Shown in pieces: positions 7,301-12,835 of a DNA stretch of 19,652 bases (within the stretch, counting starts at the first letter, position 1; the number at the start of each line of letters is the position of its first letter). This DNA is from Crocinitomicaceae bacterium (GTDB lineage: Bacteria; Bacteroidota; Bacteroidia; Flavobacteriales_D; Crocinitomicaceae): contig JADJEU010000016.1 of assembly GCA_016709005.1 (NCBI GenBank), positions 1 to 19,652 on the forward strand. The letters run 5' to 3'. The position numbers were made by a program, and so were the translations under genes. The notes beneath the pieces were generated by a model. It was not told the DNA's origin and made no database searches. It worked only from the letters and a program-made list of their open reading frames with translations.

Positions 7301-8710
7301 TTCAATCCCAACAAGGGTCAAAATTGGAATGTACACAATGAGAATTATAATTTCTCCAAAGGAGGCGCTCTTACGAATTTTACCAGCAGATTCCAGCACT
7401 TCCGCGTCCATTTCCTGTTGTGTTAATTTGCCAAAACCTTTGCGTAAGCCCAAATGATGCATGGTAGCCTCAACGATAATAACTGCCCCATCCACAATCA
7501 ATCCAAAATCAATTGCTCCCAAACTCATTAAATTGGCACTTACGCCAAAAAGATTCATCATACCCAAAGCAAAAAGCATTGCCAGCGGAATTGCAGTAGC
7601 AACAATTAATCCTGCCCGGAAATTTCCAAGAAAAAGTACGAGGACAAAAATCACAATCAACGCTCCCTCGATCAGGTTTTTTTCAACGGTGGAAATCGCG
7701 CGGTTTACCAAATCTGTTCTATCCAGGTAAGGCTCAATCACAATATCATCCGGTAGTGATTTTTGAATGATTTTCATTTTCTCGTTAACAAGGCTTACGA
7801 CTTCAGCGCTGTTTTCTCCCTTCAACATCATCACTACGCCACCAACCGCGTCAACCTCACCATTGTATGTTAATGCACCGTATCGCACTGCGCTTCCAAA
7901 CTTCACTTCTGCTACATCTTTAATCAAAATCGGGATTCCCTTTTCGCTGGTTTTTACTACAATATTATTAATGTCGTCGAAAGAGCTTACTAAACCAATG
8001 CCTCTTATAAAATAAGCATTCGGTTTTTTGTCGATGTATGCACCGCCGGTATTTTCATTATTCTCTTCAAGCGCAGTAAAAATTTCTGATATAGTTACAC
8101 CCATAGCGTAAAGCCGATCAGGATTTACAGCTACTTCATACTGTTTGACTTCTCCGCCAAAACTATTTACCTCAGCAATGCCCGGCGTACCGTAAAGCTG
8201 ACGTGCTACAATCCAGTCCTGCATTTCCCGAAGATCCATAGCAGTGTATTTATCTTCACTGCCCTCTTTAGGGTGAATGATGTATTGATATACTTCACCC
8301 AGTCCTGTGCTCACTGGCGCCAATTCAGGCGTTCCGACACCATTTGGAATTTTATCTTCGGCTTCTTTTAGTCGCTCATTTACCAATTGCCGAGCAAAGT
8401 AAATGTCTACGTCTTCGTCAAAAACAACGGTTATCACCGACAGGCCGAAACGCGAAATACTTCGTAATTCGACAAGGTCGGGAAGGTTGGCGATACTTTG
8501 TTCGATAGGGAAAGTTACCAATTGCTCGACTTCCTCTCCTGCAAGAGTAGGGCAAACGGTAATGATCTGTACCTGGTTGTTGGTGATGTCCGGCAAGGCA
8601 TCAATAGGCAATTTACTGGCACTCCAGACACCCCAGATAATGAGCGCGAAGGTCATTAAAGCAATGACCAATTTGTTTTTTATGCTGTACGAAATTATAT
8701 TATCAATCAT
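4349..8710 (-). CDS. czcA: CzcA-type heavy-metal RND efflux pump fused to a TolC-like outer-membrane channel
   Basis: This is a 1,453-residue fusion. Residues 1 to about 1035 are an HME-RND proton/metal antiporter: MIDNIISYSIKNK start, first membrane helix near 14-30, large periplasmic loops, and TM4 with DFGLIVDGAV then VEA, giving D401, D407 and E414. These match the proton-relay residues of CzcA, in contrast to the CusA-type sequence, so Zn/Co/Cd is the likely substrate. After the last pump helix come a basic loop (RAKGKVK), a signal-peptide-like helix ending ATANA, then a 394-residue outer-membrane efflux protein domain (Gln1059 to the end) with the two alpha-hairpin repeats of TolC family proteins. 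An in-frame TTG at 8737 exists, but ATG at 8710 matches the family start. The CzcA-TolC fusion is known in Bacteroidota. The gene is intact over 4.4 kb and is the core of the operon. Confidence 0.95.
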   Translation of the reverse strand: MIDNIISYSIKNKLVIALMTFALIIWGVWSASKLPIDALPDITNNQVQIITVCPTLAGEEVEQLVTFPIEQSIANLPDLVELRSISRFGLSVITVVFDEDVDIYFARQLVNERLKEAEDKIPNGVGTPELAPVSTGLGEVYQYIIHPKEGSEDKYTAMDLREMQDWIVARQLYGTPGIAEVNSFGGEVKQYEVAVNPDRLYAMGVTISEIFTALEENNENTGGAYIDKKPNAYFIRGIGLVSSFDDINNIVVKTSEKGIPILIKDVAEVKFGSAVRYGALTYNGEVDAVGGVVMMLKGENSAEVVSLVNEKMKIIQKSLPDDIVIEPYLDRTDLVNRAISTVEKNLIEGALIVIFVLVLFLGNFRAGLIVATAIPLAMLFALGMMNLFGVSANLMSLGAIDFGLIVDGAVIIVEATMHHLGLRKGFGKLTQQEMDAEVLESAGKIRKSASFGEIIILIVYIPILTLVGIEGKMFGPMAQTVSFAILGALILSFTYIPMMCAQFLSKKEKTKLNISDRMMNGLHKLYAPMLNWAIRLKYIVISLTVVIFGFSIFFFSRMGGEFIPTLSEGDFAFHCILPQGTSLSQSIETSMQASRILKGFDEVKMVVGKTGAAEVPTDPMPPEATDMMIILKQPSEWKRDITYDELADEMMEELEVIPGVFFEKNQPIQMRFNELMTGIRQDVAVKIFGEDMDTLLYYANKVSQIVQSVEGATEPTVERVAGLPQIVIKYNRSQIATNGVSIEDINHVVSTAFAGGVAGEVYENERRFDLVVRLDSSHRSNIEDVDHLYVPGANGTQIPLSQLAEIKMELGPAQISREDGKRRIVIGFNVKDRDVESVVEDIEEQLSKNVKLPEGYYYTYGGTFENLRAASARLMVAVPVALALIFLLLYFTFSSLKQATLIFTAIPMAAIGGVFALLMRDMPFSISAGVGFIALFGVAVLNGIVLIGTFNNLQKEGMTNVIERIKEGTKIRLRPVLMTAMVASLGFLPMALSHSAGAEVQRPLATVVIGGLVTATFLTLFVLPLLYLLFSTGSRAKGKVKSVTVVIISLFCFATANAQTDSIKTIGLDDAIATAMQNNLAIQSQQLNVQSSTTLKKSTFELPKTNVNFQYGQYNSINQDRAFQVTQTIPFPTYFTSRSNLYSAEIQGSQLRKEATENEVRAQVQYWFYQLQYLEHVKRKLQTLDSLYSDFVIAATLRFESGETSLLEKTTAETKKGQIVLMLQQAEREINSAYVYLQTLMNTDELFVIKTETNYQPITLSLTLDTALIANNPSLKVLYQEAIIAEQNKKVELASSLPDLTIGYFNQSLIGTQNINGSDVFFGPSDRFTGFNIGVAIPLTFFSNSAEVKSMDYTYQALQMEAENEKLNLLAQLQNAFQQYNQYLAQHNYFETIALPNIETMISSATLGFKSGDIGYIEYLTALQTATDTQLAYLHSVNQLNQAVININFLINQ

Positions 8711-8773
8711 GTGAATTAGTTTAATAAACAAATACAAAGTCGGACAAGAGTTTTTACCCCAAGTCCAATGTTT

Positions 8774-8793
8774 GTTCCGTTTTACAACGGAGC
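8774..8793. other. Short hairpin upstream of czcA
   Basis: GTTCCGTT and AACGGAGC form an 8-bp stem (one G-U pair) around a TTAC loop, in the 95-base gap between the His-rich protein gene and czcA. No T-run follows it on the minus strand, so it is not a clear terminator. It could modulate mRNA stability between the small protein and the large pump gene, or be chance. Confidence 0.3.
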
Positions 8794-8805
8794 ATCAAAA
8801 TGTCA

Positions 8806-9198
8806 TTAACTAATTTTGGGGGGTTGCCAGATGGCAAGGGTGCAAGAAGAAACAAATTGTTCTCTTGCTTCTACCGGAAGTTGAACGGTATAATATGAAA
8901 CAGAAATTTTTGCCAGATCTTCAGGTAAGGTAAATGGAACAACGACTAAATGATTGCTACTACAGTCACCACAATGTTTAAATGGCATATCTTCATCGCA
9001 ATGTCCACCATTTTCATGCGCATGTTCACCAAGCACATAATGCTCGTGTAAAAAATCCAAAAACGATTCGCCGGGATGCTCATGAGATTCATGATCGAAA
9101 TAATGCGAGATAGCCGAATGAACCTTCATTAATTCCATACCAAACGCATTTCCCGAAAGGATTTGCAGACAAAGGAATATGATAATGAAACGTTTCAC
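8806..9198 (-). CDS. Exported His-rich small protein of the czc operon
   Basis: The protein has 130 residues if started at GTG 9198. It opens with a signal peptide (KRFIIIFLCLQILSGNAFG) and continues with a His-rich segment at about 27-68 (SHYFDHESHEHPGE, HEHY, EHAHENGGHCDED) and a small Cys/His knot, FKHCGDCSSNH, near 74-84. The frame is open up to a TTG at 9237, but that adds 13 residues in front of an already complete signal peptide. Small proteins with an HY..H....SFLDFL.HY....LPFK layout are regular companions just upstream of czcA/cusA in Bacteroidota (my recollection); none has an assigned function that I know. Its place directly before the pump suggests periplasmic metal binding or delivery (inference). 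No enzyme motif is visible. Confidence 0.75.
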   Translation of the reverse strand: MKRFIIIFLCLQILSGNAFGMELMKVHSAISHYFDHESHEHPGESFLDFLHEHYVLGEHAHENGGHCDEDMPFKHCGDCSSNHLVVVPFTLPEDLAKISVSYYTVQLPVEAREQFVSSCTLAIWQPPKIS

Positions 9199-9235
9199 GA
9201 TGGCGAAGGTAGAGAAAATGGACAAAATCTGGGCC
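9196..9235 (-). promoter_or_regulatory. Possible secondary Bacteroidota promoter before the His-rich gene
   Basis: On the minus strand TACCTTCG lies directly before the GTG start, 7 of 8 to the -7 consensus TAnnTTTG, with TTTG 23 bases upstream. If used, the transcript would be nearly leaderless. The location inside the operon makes it a second, internal promoter that would drive the pump genes. This is weak evidence. Confidence 0.25.
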
Positions 9236-9305
9236 AAAAAAATTGTAAATCTATTGGAAGGCTGATGTTAGGGTGATTTCCGCTTTCGGCTGCCGTTCAG
9301 ACCAG

Positions 9306-9911
9306 TCAGGGTATTGCCAGCCCCAACGCGGTAAATCCATTTTTCAATTCAGTTTTAATTTCCTTTGAGCCGTAAATCTGTAAATGCGTAGCTGCATTGT
9401 TCGGTTCAAAAATAAGACCGTATGAAAACGAAGAACAACATCCGCGCTCAAAATTGATAAATTCAAGCAGTTCATTGGAGAATTCCTTTGATTCCTTAAA
9501 GGTAAACTGGTAACCGGTTTCCATTTCTTTTACGGTATGCGGACGGCTAAAAATCCCTTGCTGAAGCTCAAGTTTACGACTTTGAAGTTCAGGTTCTGAT
9601 AAGCTGCATGAGGGTATGGCAGATTTAAGACTTGAATCGCTATTTGTCGGATTTGTAGAACATGATTTGGTACATGAATTTTCACCGCATCCACCACAGG
9701 TGGGTGATTCAGCAACTGCTGTTTTATCGGTTGAACAATTGCTGCTACACGAACTTTCATTGCATCCTTGCGCATTATTACTTTCCGCAACTACAGTTGT
9801 GTCGGATAATGGTGGTGTTTTGGTTCCACAACCCGGTCCACAATTCAGGCAGAGAAAACCTGCTGCAAATACTACTGCTGCCACTACTATAATGATGATC
9901 ATTTTTTTCAT
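9306..9911 (-). CDS. Cys-rich membrane-anchored protein with a CC-containing C-terminal domain
   Basis: The protein has 201 residues and starts with ATG at 9911. Residues 4-20 are a hydrophobic anchor or signal, followed by C21-x2-C24-x3-C28. The linker 30-102 is Ser/Thr/Asn-rich and carries Cys clusters, including C72-x2-C75-x4-C80-x3-C84 and C50-x4-C55-x3-C59. From about 105 to 201 there is a folded domain containing FERGCCSSFSYGLIFEP and LQIYGSKEIK. This resembles a domain I remember from small proteins next to mercury/MerR loci (ERxCCPFxxFEL...), but I cannot name a function. There are 13 Cys in total. Only four bases separate it from the Cys-rich lipoprotein gene upstream, which uses the same Cys spacing. 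The proposed role, thiol-based metal capture in the envelope (Cd, Hg, Zn, Pb), is inference. Confidence 0.75.
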   Translation of the reverse strand: MKKMIIIIVVAAVVFAAGFLCLNCGPGCGTKTPPLSDTTVVAESNNAQGCNESSCSSNCSTDKTAVAESPTCGGCGENSCTKSCSTNPTNSDSSLKSAIPSCSLSEPELQSRKLELQQGIFSRPHTVKEMETGYQFTFKESKEFSNELLEFINFERGCCSSFSYGLIFEPNNAATHLQIYGSKEIKTELKNGFTALGLAIP

Positions 9912-9915
9912 GGCT

Positions 9916-10119
9916 TTAGTTTTTTATTTGTGTGGTGTCTGTTTGAGTTTGTGCTGAACAGTTTTTATTGCAAGATGTGCCACCGCAGTTCGTACATGTT
10001 CCAGCTTGTTCAGTTTTGTCGCATGATTTGCCCTGGCAACATTCTTTAATAGCTTCGCAGCCATTTAATGTGACAACCAGTGTAAGCACCATTGCCGAAA
10101 TTACAATTTTTAGTTTCAA
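9916..10119 (-). CDS. Small Cys-rich lipoprotein, first gene of the metal operon
   Basis: The protein has 67 residues: a lipoprotein signal (hydrophobic 4-19, lipobox LNGC, Cys21), then seven more Cys: C27, C28, C33 and C42-x2-C45-x4-C50-x3-C54. The start has to be TTG at 10119, because TAA lies two codons upstream in frame and the next ATG (codon 10) would destroy the signal peptide. The promoter/operator sits 25-60 bases upstream, so this is the first product made on induction. The Cys pattern suggests binding of soft metals in the periplasm (inference). It resembles no protein I can name. It is four bases ahead of the second Cys-rich gene, which shares the motif. Confidence 0.75.
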   Translation of the reverse strand: MKLKIVISAMVLTLVVTLNGCEAIKECCQGKSCDKTEQAGTCTNCGGTSCNKNCSAQTQTDTTQIKN

Positions 10120-10145
10120 CGTTTATCAGTTTTAAATTACCTTAG

Positions 10146-10178
10146 CAAAATTAAACCGTGGAGTATAGTCAATGGTTT
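10146..10178 (-). promoter_or_regulatory. MerR-type operator within the promoter of the metal efflux operon
   Basis: An imperfect 26-bp palindrome lies at 10153-10178 (arms AAACC and GGTTT, centre TATA; 10 of 13 pairs match). Read on the minus strand it overlaps TTGACT at 10172-10167 and is bordered by TAATTTTG at 10153-10146, a perfect Bacteroidota -7 box. An operator lodged between the two promoter elements is the layout MerR-family activators use to twist promoter DNA on metal binding. The spacing from TTG to the -7 box is 16 bases, off the usual length, as expected for a promoter needing activation. The divergent merR-like gene starts 31 bases to the right, so the same site probably autoregulates it. 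Confidence 0.7.
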
Positions 10179-10208
10179 TAAAAAGAAGCTAAAATAATTT
10201 CAAACACC

Positions 10209-10607
10209 ATGCTAATAGGTGAATTATCAACACGTTCCGGACTGAGTAGAGACACCATTCGTTTCTACGAAAAGCAAAAGTTAATCTCCAAAGGCAATCA
10301 AAAAGCCAAATTCAATAACTATAAAGATTACTCCGAAGAAACACTAAGGCGACTTCTTTCCATTAAGAAGATTAAGAATTTTGGATTTACGCTGAATGAA
10401 GTTTCTGACTTGCTGGATATGATTGATGTGAATGAAGCGACATGCAATAATGTAGAATCTAAAATTGAAGATAAAATAAAACTGCTGGACGAAAAGATCC
10501 GTGAATTGATTGCTATTAGAAATCAACTACTGGAAGGCGTTAAAAAATGTGCCGGTAGTTGTGATCCTGAGAGGCCGGAGGATAATTGTCCGATTATTGC
10601 AACGTAA
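10209..10607 (+). CDS. MerR-family metal-responsive transcription regulator
   Basis: The protein has 132 residues. A winged-helix DNA-binding domain occupies 1-70 (LIGELSTRSGLSRDTIRFYE opening, YSEETLRRL, FTLNEVSDLL), followed by a long dimerisation helix at about 80-110 and a short metal-binding loop. Cys sits at 79, 114, 118 and 127, with CAGSCDPERPEDNCP in the loop. In MerR and ZntR-type sensors a Cys near 79-82 of one subunit and two or more near 114-126 of the other bind Hg, Zn, Cd or Pb (established). The Asp/Cys-rich loop fits a divalent metal sensor rather than CueR, which lacks Cys79. The gene is divergent from the efflux operon with the palindromic operator between them, so it is the probable activator of that operon. 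The start ATG is followed by the conserved first strand; a TAATTTCA box at 10195 may be its own promoter. Confidence 0.9.
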   Translation: MLIGELSTRSGLSRDTIRFYEKQKLISKGNQKAKFNNYKDYSEETLRRLLSIKKIKNFGFTLNEVSDLLDMIDVNEATCNNVESKIEDKIKLLDEKIRELIAIRNQLLEGVKKCAGSCDPERPEDNCPIIAT

Positions 10608-10628
10608 ACTTTTTTGATCGATGGTTTG

Positions 10629-10937
10629 CTATTTTTTCCTACCCTTTCTTTTAACAATGAAAACATAAATTTCATTTGCCAATCCGTCCAAGGTATTTGG
10701 AGTTTCCTTAATGTCGATTTTATCGCTTTGTTCCGTGAGCTTTATATATTCTGAAAAAATCTCATCTGATTGTTCACTGTTGGGGTAGCCTAGCAAATTG
10801 AAAATGGTTCCACTTAAAAAGAGACAATAATGATCAGCATCCAAACCGGCTTTGTTTAAACCTCGGAGGAGTTTGGAATTGATTAAGTCGTCTTTTATAA
10901 GTGATAAAATCAGTCTCTTACGATCTTTTGCCTTCAT
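10629..10937 (-). CDS. Hypothetical protein
   Basis: I do not recognise this 102-residue protein. It is largely helical, with a basic N-terminus (KAKDRKRLILSLIKDD), a central LNKAGLDADHYCLFLSGTIF segment, an acidic middle and a very basic end (VKRKGRKK). It has no signal peptide and no membrane helix. It is convergent with the merR-like gene (21 bases apart) and divergent from the XRE-type regulator, sharing the palindrome-containing gap with it. Position next to a recombinase suggests a mobile-element accessory gene. ATG at 10937 is the start. Coding appearance is good, function unknown. Confidence 0.6.
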   Translation of the reverse strand: MKAKDRKRLILSLIKDDLINSKLLRGLNKAGLDADHYCLFLSGTIFNLLGYPNSEQSDEIFSEYIKLTEQSDKIDIKETPNTLDGLANEIYVFIVKRKGRKK

Positions 10938-10982
10938 AGCTAAATAATTTGTTTAAAAATAGTCAAATTACGCTTTATAAGC

Positions 10983-11004
10983 ATACTATTATGACAAATA
11001 GTAT
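10983..11004. promoter_or_regulatory. Candidate operator of the XRE-type regulator
   Basis: A perfect 8-bp inverted repeat, ATACTATT and AATAGTAT, is separated by six bases (ATGACA). It sits in the 159-base gap between the divergent hypothetical and XRE-type genes. Palindromes of this size are typical binding sites of Cro/CI-type dimers, so it is probably the autoregulatory operator of the gene starting at 11097. Confidence 0.5.
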
Positions 11005-11096
11005 TCAAATGAATCGTTTTAAGCTAAAAGTAAGCAATTTAGAGTTTTTTGATTCTGCTTAATTTGCCACATAAATTGCGTTTATAGCGAAATAAG

Positions 11097-11309
11097 ATGA
11101 GCAAAAAGGCGAATAACAGAATTAAGGCAGTTTTGGCTGAACGAGGTAAAACGAACAATTGGTTAGCAGAAACTTTGGGGAAAAACAGAACCACCGTTTC
11201 CAAGTGGTGTACGAATGTTATGCAACCAACAGTTGAAACACTTTATGAGATTGCGGATGCCTTGGACGTGGATGTTCGGGAATTGTTAGTTTCAAATAAA
11301 ACGAAATAA
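11097..11309 (+). CDS. Cro/CI (XRE) family helix-turn-helix regulator
   Basis: This 70-residue protein is almost entirely one HTH_3 domain: IKAVLAERGKTNNWLAETLG (helices 1-2), NRTTVSKWCTN (recognition helix with TTVSKW), then QPTVETLYEIADALDVDVRELL, the standard ending of the fold. The length is that of a minimal single-domain XRE protein. It stands alone, divergent from a hypothetical gene and convergent with the recombinase, and a bidirectional terminator separates the two. Such small regulators often accompany integrases in Bacteroidota elements and may control excision or neighbouring genes (inference). A palindrome at 10983-11004 is its probable site. Confidence 0.85.
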   Translation: MSKKANNRIKAVLAERGKTNNWLAETLGKNRTTVSKWCTNVMQPTVETLYEIADALDVDVRELLVSNKTK

Positions 11310-11342
11310 CCGAAAGAGAAATTAAAGATTCATAATAAAAAG

Positions 11343-11374
11343 AAAAAGCTGATCGGTTTTACCAATCAGCTTTT
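11343..11374. terminator. Bidirectional intrinsic terminator
   Basis: Stem AAAAGCTGAT/ATCAGCTTTT extended by GGT/ACC past one mismatch, with a TTT loop. A-runs and T-runs flank both arms, so it can end both the XRE-type gene (plus strand, stop 11309) and the recombinase gene (minus strand, stop 11406). Confidence 0.85.
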
Positions 11375-11405
11375 CTCTTTCAGCGACTTTAAGTTTTTTC
11401 GATTA

Positions 11406-12539
11406 TTAGATTGCTTGTAACTCCAGTTTTGGTAAAGACTTTACCGCCGCCGATTTTCTTTTATCTCTGACTTTTGCATAAATCATTGTAGTCAAAATAG
11501 ATTTATGACCCAACAGTTTTGAAACAGTCCATAGGTCACCATCTGCACTGTGTTCTAATACATTCGTTGCAAACGTATGTCTGGCCGTGTGAAAGTGCAT
11601 GTGCTTAGGATTTAATCCCGCAGCTTCAGGCCATTTTTTCAAACAATTGTTTATCATGCGGTTCATTGATCTGTTATTCTTTGGTTCCTTAATTTTTGGA
11701 AACACGTAAACGCTCAATGGTTCTTCTATCCGGTCTCGCTTTCTCTGTTTGAGAATTTCCACTGCTTGCGCTGAAAGGGGTTGATACTCGATGGCATCCG
11801 TTTTTTCCTGTTGGAAGTGGATGAAATAATTTTCTTCATTTGCGATCTGCTTAACACTGATTTGTTCCCAACGTAAACAATTTGTATCGCTCCATCTTAA
11901 GCCACAAAAGCAACTGAACAAATAAGCCTGTTTCATTTGTTGTGGAATGTTGCAAGGTGTTTGAATCAGCCGTCCCAGTTCCTCGAAAGTGTATGCCTTT
12001 CTGAAAGTGTCCTGGGGTCTTAACATATCTTTTCTCTCCATTAAGCTAAATGGGTTTTTACGAATGATCCCCGCACGTTCCGCGTCACCCAAAGCCGTCC
12101 GCATGGCCTTAATATAATCCCGTGCTGTATTGTTGCTCACTTTGGTTAATAGGAATTTTGTAAATCCCATTATCCATTCCGGGCCAATAGCCTGAAAGGT
12201 CAAGGAACGATGACCCAAATACTCTCTAATATACCGCAGCACTAATGGGTAATGTGATTTAGGTGATTTTTCGGTAGCGTATTTTTCCAACCATCTTGGA
12301 AAATCGGCCTTTTGCCCTTGCCGGTTAATCAAACCGTTGTCTTCTACTATCAATTCGTTTTCACGCTTGACCTTGATTTGTTGAGCAAGTTGCTTCTTTT
12401 CTTTGTCTTCTGTACTTAATCTACCTGAGTTGATATGAATATCTAAAAACTCGTACCAACGCTTTTTGTTGTGGTAAATGTCGAGGTATAATGATACCTG
12501 TCCGTTCCCTAATTTTTTCTCTCTTAAATGGATTCCCAT
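11406..12539 (-). CDS. Tyrosine recombinase (phage-type integrase, Bacteroidota group)
   Basis: The protein has 377 residues from ATG at 12539 (GTG at 12545 adds two). It has an N-terminal arm-binding-like beta region (about 1-40), a SAM-like core-binding domain (about 80-165), and a catalytic domain from about 180. The full set of active residues is visible: Arg215 in GLRWSD, Lys246 in EKTD, His317-x-x-Arg320 in HTARHTFAT, His345 in LLGHKS and Tyr354 in MIYAKV. Tyrosine recombinases of this build mobilise genomic islands and conjugative elements in the phylum. The gene's 5' end points to the junction with chromosomal-looking genes, so it is the likely agent that inserted the metal resistance region (inference). 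It is intact. No conjugation or excisionase gene is seen in the window. Confidence 0.92.
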   Translation of the reverse strand: MGIHLREKKLGNGQVSLYLDIYHNKKRWYEFLDIHINSGRLSTEDKEKKQLAQQIKVKRENELIVEDNGLINRQGQKADFPRWLEKYATEKSPKSHYPLVLRYIREYLGHRSLTFQAIGPEWIMGFTKFLLTKVSNNTARDYIKAMRTALGDAERAGIIRKNPFSLMERKDMLRPQDTFRKAYTFEELGRLIQTPCNIPQQMKQAYLFSCFCGLRWSDTNCLRWEQISVKQIANEENYFIHFQQEKTDAIEYQPLSAQAVEILKQRKRDRIEEPLSVYVFPKIKEPKNNRSMNRMINNCLKKWPEAAGLNPKHMHFHTARHTFATNVLEHSADGDLWTVSKLLGHKSILTTMIYAKVRDKRKSAAVKSLPKLELQAI

Positions 12540-12720
12540 ATTCACTGTTTTAATTGTTAAACAATCCCTTCACACCATTCGGAGATACAAATATCTGAAA
12601 GTGTAAAAGGGTTTGAAGGGTTCTTGAACCTTCAAGAAATCCATTGAAAATTGCGGGTAACAAGTGGGTAACAAAAACGGCCTAAATCGACCGAATTGAG
12701 TCTAAATGGATCGGGAACTA
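12540..12720. other. Possible attachment region of the recombinase
   Basis: Just upstream of the recombinase gene are a near-palindrome at 12613-12635 (TTGAAGG and CCTTCAA around nine bases that include TTC/GAA) and a perfect 9-base direct repeat GGGTAACAA at 12655-12663 and 12666-12674, spaced by two bases. Integrase arm sites are often such short direct repeats and core sites such palindromes. The other end of the island, needed to confirm an att pair, is not in the window. No tRNA or tmRNA gene is recognisable here. Confidence 0.35.
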
Positions 12721-12732
12721 AAAAGGGAGAGA

Positions 12733-12756
12733 AACCGCACTGTTAGTGGGTTTTTT
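12733..12756 (+). terminator. Terminator-like hairpin with T-run
   Basis: AACC(G)CACT pairs with AGTGGGTT around a GTT loop (one bulged G), followed by TTTTTT at 12751-12756. On the plus strand this is a plausible intrinsic terminator, although no plus-strand gene is seen upstream within the gap. It may belong to a gene that was replaced when the island inserted. Confidence 0.4.
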
Positions 12757-12795
12757 GGTTGTTTCGTTGGTTTTAGTTGGATTTGAGCCATTATC

Positions 12796-12820
12796 CTTTG
12801 GAGAGGGGCCAGGGGTGAGG
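12796..12820. repeat. Intergenic repeat element ending GGGGTGAGG, copy 1
   Basis: CTTTGGAGAGGGGCC followed by AGGGGTGAGG, just downstream of the NUDIX gene. The string resembles the abundant Bacteroidota intergenic element whose core is a CTCTCC...GGAGAG palindrome followed by GGGGTGAGG (recollection). Here the left arm is eroded. A second diverged copy lies at 13612-13645. Confidence 0.5.
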
Positions 12821-12835
12821 CCGGGGGACTGGGGG

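Noticed and set aside
4349..8710. A copper/silver-specific CusA
   Set aside because: The TM4 motif has D401, D407 and E414 as in CzcA, not the CusA pattern, and the neighbours are His/Cys-rich rather than Met-rich.
4665..8714. Many plus-strand open frames opposite the CzcA-TolC gene
   Set aside because: They lie entirely inside a clean 1,453-codon gene on the other strand, have no recognisable domains and show low-complexity shadow composition.
9306..9911. A metallothionein
   Set aside because: There are 13 Cys, but they are spread over a long linker with an anchor helix and a separate folded C-terminal domain; it does not have the dense small fold of metallothioneins.
12613..12674. A CRISPR array
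   Set aside because: The two 9-base direct repeats are too short and separated by only two bases; there are no spacers and no cas genes.
12600..12760. A tRNA or tmRNA 3' end as integration target
   Set aside because: I looked for a T-loop GGTTCGAnTCC and a CCA end near the recombinase and found none.
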